A DNA stretch of 6,085 nucleotides from CAYORM01 sp964406375 (GTDB lineage: Bacteria; Pseudomonadota; Alphaproteobacteria; DSM-16000; Inquilinaceae): positions 1-6,085 of the forward strand of contig CAYORM010000120.1 in NCBI GenBank assembly GCA_964406375.1, read 5' to 3'. Position 1 is the first letter of the stretch; every line of letters starts with the position of its first letter. The position numbers and the translations under genes were made by a program. The notes below the pieces were generated by a model that saw nothing but the letters and a program-made list of their open reading frames with translations, made no database searches and was not told the DNA's origin. Positions 1 to 6,085 of this stretch are shown one piece after another.

Positions 1-343
1 GCGGGAAGGCCATGTCCGGCGCGCCGATCATCAGCGGCACGAACCAGTTGCCGAAGCCGCCGATCAATGCCGGCATGACCACGAAGAACACCATGATCAG
101 GCCGTGGGCCGTGATGTAGACGTTCCAGACTTGGCCGTCGGCCACGACCTGCATGCCCGGATCCTGCAGCTCCATCCGCATCAGCACGGAGAAGGCGCCG
201 CCGATCAGCCCCGCGATGACCGCGAAGATCAGGTAGAGCGAGCCGATGTCCTTATGGTTCGTCGACATGAACCACCGGGCGAAGAAGCCCGGGGTGTGGC
301 CGTGATGATCGTCGTGAGACGTGTGGCTGGCGGCCTGGGCCAT
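1..343 (-). CDS. ctaD: Cytochrome c oxidase subunit I (aa3-type), N-terminal part, cut by window edge
   Basis: This is the start of the catalytic subunit of the respiratory heme-copper oxidase, which reduces O2 to water and pumps protons in the inner membrane. Only 114 codons are present. After a His-rich cytoplasmic leader (seven His within residues 7-16) come the family hallmark MSTNHKDIGSLYLIF (26-40), a first membrane helix (about 33-57), and a second (about 80-105) ending in GGFGNWFVPLMIGAPDMAFP. His80 in ITAHGLIMVFF is, by family alignment, an axial ligand of low-spin heme a. The CuB and heme a3 ligands lie beyond the left edge. The ATG at 343-341 is preceded by a purine-rich GAGAGGG (357-351), a good ribosome binding site. 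It follows coxB by 57 nt and is very probably cotranscribed with it. The identification is near certain; the symbol could equally be coxA. Confidence 0.97.
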   Translation of the reverse strand, partial: MAQAASHTSHDDHHGHTPGFFARWFMSTNHKDIGSLYLIFAVIAGLIGGAFSVLMRMELQDPGMQVVADGQVWNVYITAHGLIMVFFVVMPALIGGFGNWFVPLMIGAPDMAFP

Positions 344-400
344 GGGATCACCCTCTCGCACGGACGAGCTGCTGGAAACGGGTCACGGGGCGGCCGGCGC

Positions 401-1360
401 TCACGGCGCCGCCTCGCCGCTCTGGGAATCGATGGGCGCCTGGACGTCGGCGGCCGGCAGCTCGGCGACCTCGTCATCGGCAGGCACATCCTCGGCGGCG
501 CCGGCCGCGGCGACCTGCGCGCGCTCCTGCGCCTCCTCCCAGGTCATGGTCAGGAGCTGCGGCGGAACCTCGGCATCGGTCCCGACCCGCTCGATCACCC
601 AGGCGTCGAACTCCTCGCGGGTTACCGCATGGATCTCGATCGGCATGAAGGCGTGGTTGATGCCGCACAGCTCCGAGCACTGGCCGTAGTAGATGCCCGG
701 CTCGTCGATGCGCACCCAGGCCTCGTTCATCCGGCCGGGAACCGCGTCGCGCTTCACGCCGAAAGCGGGGATCGCCCAGGAGTGGATCACGTCGCCGGCG
801 GTCACCAGAAGCTGGATGTCGGTGTCGATCGGCAGGACGACCGGATTGTCGACGCTGAGCAGCCGCAGCTGGCCCTCCTGCAGATCCTCATCCGCGACCA
901 TGATGCTGTTGAATTCGGGGATCTGCTGGTCCGGGTAGGAGTAGCCCCAGTACCACTGGTACCCGGTCGCGATCAGCGTCATCTCCGGGTTCTGCGTCCG
1001 GTCGCCGTAATAGAGCAGCCGGAAGGACGGCACGACGATGATCAGCAGGATCAGCACCGGCACGATGGTCCAGACGACCTCGATGGCGGTGTTGTGCGCC
1101 GTCTTCGACGGCACCGGGTTCCGCTTCGCATTGAAGCGGTAGATGACGTAGAGCAGCAGCACCAGGACGAAGGCGGTGATCGCCGTGATGATCACCAGCA
1201 ACAGGTCGTGGAAGCTGTGCATCTCTGCCTTGATCGGCGAGGCCGGATCCTGCAGCCCCATCTGCCAATTGGTCGGCGCCTGCGCCAGCGCGCCCCCGAC
1301 GGCGAAAGCCCAGATGCCGGCCGCGGCGGCGCCGATCCTGCCCATTCGTCCCGATCGCAT
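401..1360 (-). CDS. coxB: Cytochrome c oxidase subunit II, CuA-containing
   Basis: Subunit II accepts electrons from cytochrome c through its periplasmic CuA centre and passes them to heme a in subunit I. From the ATG at 1360 it is 319 aa. It has a signal peptide (about 1-26, ending ALA before QAPTNW), two membrane helices (about 52-76 and 93-115), then a periplasmic cupredoxin domain. The aromatic electron-entry motif YQWYWGY is at 134-140. All CuA ligands are present: His193 in VIHSWAIPAFGVKRD, and Cys228, Glu230, Cys232, His236 and Met239 in CSELCGINHAFMP. After about residue 287 there is an Ala- and acid-rich tail that is not part of the fold. The reading frame stays open to 1669, but the extension is Arg-rich and would bury the signal peptide, so it is rejected. 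Neither Met1 nor the in-frame Met6 (1345) has a strong ribosome binding site, so the start may be five codons later. Another symbol in use is ctaC. Confidence 0.96.
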   Translation of the reverse strand: MRSGRMGRIGAAAAGIWAFAVGGALAQAPTNWQMGLQDPASPIKAEMHSFHDLLLVIITAITAFVLVLLLYVIYRFNAKRNPVPSKTAHNTAIEVVWTIVPVLILLIIVVPSFRLLYYGDRTQNPEMTLIATGYQWYWGYSYPDQQIPEFNSIMVADEDLQEGQLRLLSVDNPVVLPIDTDIQLLVTAGDVIHSWAIPAFGVKRDAVPGRMNEAWVRIDEPGIYYGQCSELCGINHAFMPIEIHAVTREEFDAWVIERVGTDAEVPPQLLTMTWEEAQERAQVAAAGAAEDVPADDEVAELPAADVQAPIDSQSGEAAP

Positions 1361-1709
1361 GCTTCGATGCTCTGTCGTCGCGTTCCCGTGGCGGTCCCGT
1401 CGCGCGGACGCCCGCCGGATGCCGGGCGTTATATCGACCCCGGAACGCGCCGAGAAGTCCCGTCGGACGTCGCGCTCCAGCGGCCGAGGGCCGCATGCCG
1501 AACCGCCCTTCATGGCGATGACATACATCCGGCACGCCGCCGGGCCAACCGCGGCGTCGCCGCAGCAGCCGAGCAAATGGTCGCACGGCGCAGCGCGAAC
1601 GCCCTGTGAGCGTCGTGCGGCGCCTTGTGCTGCGCCTTCGCAGGCCCCAATTCCGGTGACACCGGGCATCCGCCCTTACCCTTCCCCGCCTGCATCGCCG
1701 CCGGATTCC
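1361..1709. other. Divergent intergenic spacer between coxB and tldD
   Basis: These 349 bases separate two divergent genes and should contain both promoters. I see no convincing gene: the open frames crossing it are Arg/Ala/Pro-rich, lack recognisable motifs, and are upstream extensions or shadows. Minus-strand promoter-like elements are TATAAC at 1433-1428, and TTGGCC (1548-1543), 17 nt, TATGTC (1525-1520). I found no good sigma70-type pair for tldD on the plus strand. Short perfect inverted repeats occur at 1480-1494 (6-bp arms, 3-nt loop) and 1551-1563 (6-bp arms around one base), which are close to what chance gives at this GC content. Confidence 0.7.
1428..1433 (-). promoter_or_regulatory. 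Possible -10 element for the coxB-ctaD operon
   Basis: Read on the minus strand this is TATAAC, five of six matches to the sigma70 -10 consensus and one of few AT-rich spots in the spacer. It would start transcription near 1421, giving a leader of about 60 nt before the coxB ATG at 1360. The -35 region 17 nt upstream (TTCTCG) matches only weakly, so this is a candidate based on position and sequence alone. Confidence 0.3.
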
Positions 1710-3146
<1,437 letters not shown>

Positions 3147-3155
3147 GCCGCAGAC

Positions 3156-3180
3156 GGCCGGCGGCCTGCTTGCGCCGGCC
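3156..3180 (+). terminator. Hairpin downstream of tldD, possible terminator
   Basis: Perfect 8-bp inverted repeat: GGCCGGCG (3156-3163) and CGCCGGCC (3173-3180) around a 9-nt loop. It starts 10 bases after the tldD stop codon. There is no T tract after it, so termination is inferred from position only; it may instead stabilise the 3' end of the mRNA. Confidence 0.4.
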
Positions 3181-3219
3181 TCGCGCATCCCTTACCCATT
3201 GAGGCGACGTGTTGATCGA

Positions 3220-3243
3220 GCCTCCCGCAGCGGGTCGGGAGGC
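3220..3243 (+). promoter_or_regulatory. Hairpin just upstream of the secreted-protein gene, covering a GGGAGG tract
   Basis: Perfect 8-bp inverted repeat: GCCTCCCG (3220-3227) and CGGGAGGC (3236-3243) with an 8-nt loop. The 3' arm contains GGGAGG (3237-3242), a Shine-Dalgarno-like tract 17 nt before the ATG at 3260, which is farther than usual. If the tract is used, the hairpin would mask it; otherwise the element could be a second terminator-like hairpin after tldD. A second G-rich tract (3249-3253) lies outside the hairpin at a normal distance from the ATG. Confidence 0.35.
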
Positions 3244-3259
3244 GGCGCGGGGGCGATCG

Positions 3260-4132
3260 ATGGCAGGCGCGACGCGAACCCACCTCTTTCCGGCGCTCGC
3301 CGCCGTTCTCCTCCTGGCCGGTACCGGCCCGGCGGCGGGACAGTCCGTGCCGCAATACCAGCCCTGGCAGCCGCAGGGCGGCGGCGTCTCACCGAGCCTA
3401 GTGGAGGAGCTTCGGGCGATCGTGGCACAGGCCCGGCGCGACCAGGCCGCCAGCCCCGATCTGCTCTCCGATCTCGAAGCGCTGGTCCGCCGCTATGGCG
3501 CGACCGGCGATGCAACGCCTTCCGCCCCGCCGCCCGCGGCCACGACCCCACCCGCCGTCACGCCGCCCGCGGCCGGCGGCGGACGCACCGTCTTCACCGA
3601 CGATTTCGCCGATGGCAATTACACCGCGGCCCCGGCCTGGACGGTGCTGCAGGGCGACTGGCGGGTCGATGGCGGAACGCTGCGCAGCGATGCGCGCGCC
3701 GCCTCGGGCGGCCAGGGCGGTGTCGCGGCGATCGCATTGCAGCAGCGTCTCGGCAACGCCTTCACCATCGGCTTCGATCTCGTCGACGCCGCCACCGCCG
3801 GCCAGTTCGAGCTGCGGGTCTATCAGGGCAGCGCCCGCGACTACGGCTACCGGATGGTCTACCGGGCGGACGGGCGGCCGCATTTCGCGATCTACCGCTC
3901 GGGCCGGTCCGGCATCGTCCAGCTCGCCTCCAGCACCGCGCCGCAGCCGCTGCCGGGCGGCACCGCCCGCATCGGCTGGCTGCGCTCGGCGACGGGCGAG
4001 ATGCGCATCACGATCAACGGCACCACCGTCGTCACCACCACCGACACCTCGTTCCGTGACCCCTGGGACGGCGTGATGTTGGTGAATTTTGGCGGCGATT
4101 TCGGCGTGCCGTCGATCAGCGCGTCGGAATAG
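3260..4132 (+). CDS. Secreted protein of unknown function with C-terminal LamG/concanavalin-like domain
   Basis: I do not recognise a named family. From the ATG at 3260 the product is 290 aa. Residues 1-27 form a Sec-type signal peptide (Arg near the N-terminus, hydrophobic AALLVL-like core, cleavage likely after AAG before QSVPQ); there is no lipobox Cys, so it is probably periplasmic or secreted. Residues 45-80 are predicted helical (SPSLVEELRAIVAQARRDQ and LLSDLEALVRRYG), 81-109 are a Pro/Ala/Thr linker, and 110-290 form a beta-rich domain opening with VFTDDFADGNY and the WTVLQGDWRVDGGTLRSD pattern, with later FELRVYQG, DYGYRMVYR and WDGVMLVNFGGDFGVPSIS. This resembles DUF1080/LamG-type jelly rolls that bind or cleave carbohydrates; no catalytic residues can be assigned. 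A GTG at 3209, with GAGG 4 nt ahead, would add 17 residues before the signal peptide and is less likely. It lies 113 nt after tldD on the same strand, with two hairpins between, so cotranscription is uncertain. Confidence 0.85.
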   Translation: MAGATRTHLFPALAAVLLLAGTGPAAGQSVPQYQPWQPQGGGVSPSLVEELRAIVAQARRDQAASPDLLSDLEALVRRYGATGDATPSAPPPAATTPPAVTPPAAGGGRTVFTDDFADGNYTAAPAWTVLQGDWRVDGGTLRSDARAASGGQGGVAAIALQQRLGNAFTIGFDLVDAATAGQFELRVYQGSARDYGYRMVYRADGRPHFAIYRSGRSGIVQLASSTAPQPLPGGTARIGWLRSATGEMRITINGTTVVTTTDTSFRDPWDGVMLVNFGGDFGVPSISASE

Positions 4133-4147
4133 CCCGGGCGGGGCCGG

Positions 4148-4176
4148 GCGCCGCCGCCCCGACCGGGCGGTGGCGC
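4148..4176. terminator. Strong hairpin between convergent genes, probable shared terminator
   Basis: Arms 4148-4159 and 4165-4176 pair over 12 bp with one G-T wobble (4153/4171) and a 5-nt loop CGACC. It lies in the 52-bp space between the stop of the secreted-protein gene (4132) and the stop of the convergent substrate-binding-protein gene (4185). It is almost pure G and C and neither strand has a T tract after it, so Rho-assisted termination or 3' end protection is possible. On the minus strand the wobble becomes a C/A mismatch. Confidence 0.6.
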
Positions 4177-4184
4177 GGCCGGCG

Positions 4185-5780
4185 TCAGGCGTCCAGCCAG
4201 ACATTGGCCCAGGACGACGTCGCCCAGCGCGGATTGTCGGCGACGTTGTGGACCCGGTCGCTGGCCACCGTGATGAAGGTGAACTCGGCGACGACGATGA
4301 GCGGCAGCTGTTCGGCCGCGAGCCGCTGGAAGTCGCGATAGAGCGCGATGCGCCGTTCGGCGTCGAGCTCGCTCGCCGCCTGCTCGATCAGCGCATCCAT
4401 CGCCGGATCGGCGTAGTTGTACTGGTTGCTGAACGGTACGCCCGGCGGCAGGCCGCCCTGATAGAGGATCGTCGTCGAGATCGCGGGATCGTTGCGATAG
4501 ACGGGCGAGCCGATGGCGAGATCGAAGTCGCGGTCGGTGTAGACCGCCGTCTGATGCGCCGCCGGGTCATTGGCGACGATCGTCGCCTCGATCCCCACCG
4601 CCGCGAGCGCCTGCCGCAGATAGTCGCCCATCTGCCGGGTCTGCTCGAACCAGGGTGCAGGCAGCAGCCGCAGCGAGAAGCGCACCCCGTTCTCGCCGCG
4701 CGGATAGCCCGCCTCGTCCAGCAGCGCCTCGGCCCGGGCACGATCGAAAGGATAGGTCGGCACATCCCCTGTGTAGAATTCGGTCGCCGTCTTCGGCACC
4801 GGCCCGGTCGAGGCGGTGGCATAGCCGCGGAAGATGGTGTCGACCACGAAGCCCTGATCGATCGCATGGGCGATCGCCTGGCGCACCCGGACATCGGCCA
4901 GTTCGGGACGGGCGTGGTTGATCTCCACCGTGAGCTGGTAGGTGATGCCCTCATAGCCGCCGGTGACGACCGAGACGTCGGGCAGCGCATCGAGACGGTC
5001 GAGATCGGCGAGCGGCACGGCCGAGAAGGCGGAGATCTGGATCTCCCCCGCCTCATGCGCCGCCGCGATGGCGCCACGATCCGGCAGCACGCGGTAGACG
5101 ATCCGGTCGAGATAGGGCAGCGCGTCGTCCCAGTAATTCGGGTTGCGCTCCAGCAGGTAGTACTCGCCCGGCCGATGCTCGGCGAAGATGAAGGGACCGG
5201 TACCGACGAGCTGCGTGTTCGCCGGGTTGGTGTCGATATCCGTGCCTTCATAGATATGGCGCGGCACGACCGAGGTCAGGGCCGGCAGGGCGTTGCGGAT
5301 CAGCTGGAACGGGGTCGGCTGCGAGAAGCGCAGGATCGCGGTCAGCGGATCCGGCGTGTCGACGGCGACGAGATTGCCGAAGACGACGCGGCCGAAATTC
5401 TGCCGCTTGCTCCACAGCTCCATCGCCGAGAAGGCGACATCGGCCGAGGTGAAGGGCTCACCATCATGCCAGGTGACGTTCGGCCGCAGCCGGAAGGTCG
5501 CCGACAGCCCGTCCTCCGACCCTTCCCATTCGAGCGCGAGCTTCGGTGCGAGCGGCCCCTCATAGGTCATCTCGGCCAGCGGCTCGATCACCTTGCTCGC
5601 GACATAGAAGACACCGTTCGAGGCCACCAGCGCCGGGTTCATGTTGCGCGGCTCGGTGTCGGCCGCCACGACCAGGGTGCCACCGCGCGTTTGGGACTGC
5701 GCCGCCCCCGGCACGAGGGAGAGGGCCGCGGTACCGCCGACCCCGGCGAGAAGGCTGCGGCGGGTGATCGAGAGCGTCAT
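4185..5780 (-). CDS. ABC transporter substrate-binding protein, family 5 (peptide/nickel type)
   Basis: This 531-aa protein is the periplasmic solute receptor of a dipeptide/oligopeptide/nickel-type ABC importer (SBP_bac_5, DppA/OppA/NikA class). The N-terminus has a twin-arginine signal, SITRRSLLAGVGG (Arg7-Arg8) with cleavage near AAQSQ (about 26-30), suggesting export in folded form through Tat. The mature chain opens with GGTLVVAADTEPRNMNPAL. The family signature is at 95-115 (FRLRPNVTWHDGEPFTSADV), followed by LVGTGPFIF (191-199), ERNPNYWDD (211-219), DVRVRQAIAHAID (296-308) and ARAEALLDEAGYPRG (347-361). Length and motif order are complete. GGAG 9 nt before the ATG supports the start. 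Substrate cannot be read from sequence; the class also includes receptors for sugars, opines and glutathione. No permease or ATPase gene follows: its 3' neighbour is convergent, so partners are elsewhere or beyond the right edge upstream. A promoter candidate lies 64 nt upstream. Confidence 0.95.
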   Translation of the reverse strand: MTLSITRRSLLAGVGGTAALSLVPGAAQSQTRGGTLVVAADTEPRNMNPALVASNGVFYVASKVIEPLAEMTYEGPLAPKLALEWEGSEDGLSATFRLRPNVTWHDGEPFTSADVAFSAMELWSKRQNFGRVVFGNLVAVDTPDPLTAILRFSQPTPFQLIRNALPALTSVVPRHIYEGTDIDTNPANTQLVGTGPFIFAEHRPGEYYLLERNPNYWDDALPYLDRIVYRVLPDRGAIAAAHEAGEIQISAFSAVPLADLDRLDALPDVSVVTGGYEGITYQLTVEINHARPELADVRVRQAIAHAIDQGFVVDTIFRGYATASTGPVPKTATEFYTGDVPTYPFDRARAEALLDEAGYPRGENGVRFSLRLLPAPWFEQTRQMGDYLRQALAAVGIEATIVANDPAAHQTAVYTDRDFDLAIGSPVYRNDPAISTTILYQGGLPPGVPFSNQYNYADPAMDALIEQAASELDAERRIALYRDFQRLAAEQLPLIVVAEFTFITVASDRVHNVADNPRWATSSWANVWLDA

Positions 5781-5850
5781 GGGCCGTGTCTCCGGACGAT
5801 GGCGCCGACCGCGCAGACGAAGGCCGGCCGGCGGTTGAGGTCACACTCCG

Positions 5851-5879
5851 ATTAGACGCCGGTCGGTCACCACAGCCAA
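5851..5879 (-). promoter_or_regulatory. Candidate sigma70-type promoter for the substrate-binding-protein gene
   Basis: On the minus strand TTGGCT (5879-5874, four of six to the -35 consensus), a 17-nt spacer, and TCTAAT (5856-5851, five of six to the -10 consensus). Transcription would begin near 5844, giving a leader of about 64 nt to the ATG at 5780. The -35 box overlaps the last codons of the upstream gene. The optimal spacing and the position in the only gap before the gene support it; there is no other evidence. Confidence 0.45.
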
Positions 5880-6085
5880 GACCATCCGTCATCCGCGGCC
5901 GCCGGTTCGGCCGGCTGTTCCACGGGCGGTGCGGCCGGCGTCGCGGCGATCGGGACTTGCGACGCTTCCGCCGGCCGGGGCGCCGGCGGACCGTAGACCC
6001 AGCCCACCACCCCGCCCTCGGCACGTTCCCAGATCACGCCCAGCGTCCCCTCCCCATCGGCGAAGACGACGCCGCAGCGTGCCGA
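5867..6085 (-). CDS. C-terminal end of an unrecognised protein with Pro/Ala-rich, Trp-ending tail
   Basis: The last 72 codons of a gene that enters from the right edge; its start lies outside the window. The visible part begins SARCGVVFADGEGTLGVIWE, then GGVVGWVYGPPAP: a short beta-like stretch ending in a Gly-Trp-Val motif that would suit the last strands of an SH3-like or similar small beta fold. This is a guess. Residues about 33-63 are rich in Pro, Ala and Glu (PAPRPAEASQVP, PAAPPVEQPAEPAAA), a typical disordered linker, and the protein ends with DDGWSWLW. The frame is open without interruption and has the strong third-position GC bias of its neighbours, so I take it as real. It is on the same strand as the substrate-binding-protein gene, with 86 bp between them and a promoter candidate in that gap, so the two may be separate units. 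The function is unknown. Confidence 0.65.
   Translation of the reverse strand, partial: SARCGVVFADGEGTLGVIWERAEGGVVGWVYGPPAPRPAEASQVPIAATPAAPPVEQPAEPAAADDGWSWLW

Noticed and set aside
104..1609. 501-codon open frame on the plus strand opposite coxB and ctaD
   Set aside because: It is antisense to two certain oxidase genes; its His/Arg/Asp-rich composition is what the complement of such genes gives.
1361..1669. N-terminal extension of coxB by 103 codons
   Set aside because: The extension is Arg- and Cys-rich with no similarity to oxidase subunits and would place the signal peptide inside the protein.
1510..1695. Small 61-codon minus-strand frame in the coxB/tldD spacer
   Set aside because: No evident ribosome binding site or family pattern, Ala/Arg-rich composition, and it lies in the expected promoter region.
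1176..1709. Upstream extension of the tldD frame
   Set aside because: It overlaps coxB in antisense and has no TldD-like sequence; family similarity begins at the ATG at 1710.
3398..4204. 268-codon minus-strand frame opposite the secreted-protein gene
   Set aside because: The plus-strand frame has a signal peptide and a domain-like pattern, while this one is low-complexity Gly/Arg/Ala and crosses the convergent terminator.
5822..5829. GGCCGGCC palindrome between the substrate-binding gene and the partial gene
   Set aside because: Eight-base GC palindromes are expected by chance at this base composition, and no partner repeat is evident.
4089..5855. 588-codon open frame on the plus strand opposite the substrate-binding-protein gene
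   Set aside because: It mirrors a clear, complete family 5 gene, has low-complexity Arg/Gly/Asp composition, and ends past the real gene without motifs.

Overview
The window is about 6 kb of very GC-rich chromosomal DNA whose coding style and gene order fit an alphaproteobacterium. The strongest clue is the divergent pair tldD / coxB-ctaD, a neighbourhood known from many Alphaproteobacteria; the order or genus cannot be decided from this sequence.

Left part (1-1360, minus strand): the aa3-type cytochrome c oxidase operon, with coxB (ctaC, subunit II, complete) followed 57 nt later by the first 114 codons of ctaD (coxA, subunit I), which runs off the left edge. Subunit II carries the CuA site and takes electrons from cytochrome c; subunit I carries heme a and the heme a3-CuB centre. 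Positions 1361-1709 form a gene-free divergent spacer that must hold the promoters for both coxB and tldD.

Middle part (1710-4132, plus strand): tldD, a complete Zn metalloprotease subunit, then a secreted protein of unknown function with a signal peptide, a short helical segment, a Pro/Ala linker and a C-terminal beta-rich domain that looks like a concanavalin/LamG-type jelly roll. Two GC-rich hairpins lie between these two genes. A strong 12-bp hairpin sits in the 52-bp space where this gene converges on the next one and is probably a shared terminator.

Right part (4185-6085, minus strand): a complete family 5 (peptide/nickel type) ABC transporter substrate-binding protein with a twin-arginine signal and its own plausible promoter, and, upstream of it, the last 72 codons of an unrecognised protein with a Pro/Ala-rich, Trp-ending tail. 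No permease or ATPase gene for the transporter lies in the window.

Most of the content is ordinary housekeeping and transport. I see no phage, IS element, CRISPR array, tRNA or rRNA, and no clear undescribed system. The least explained items are the secreted LamG-like protein, the hairpin in its 5' region, and the partial gene at the right edge.
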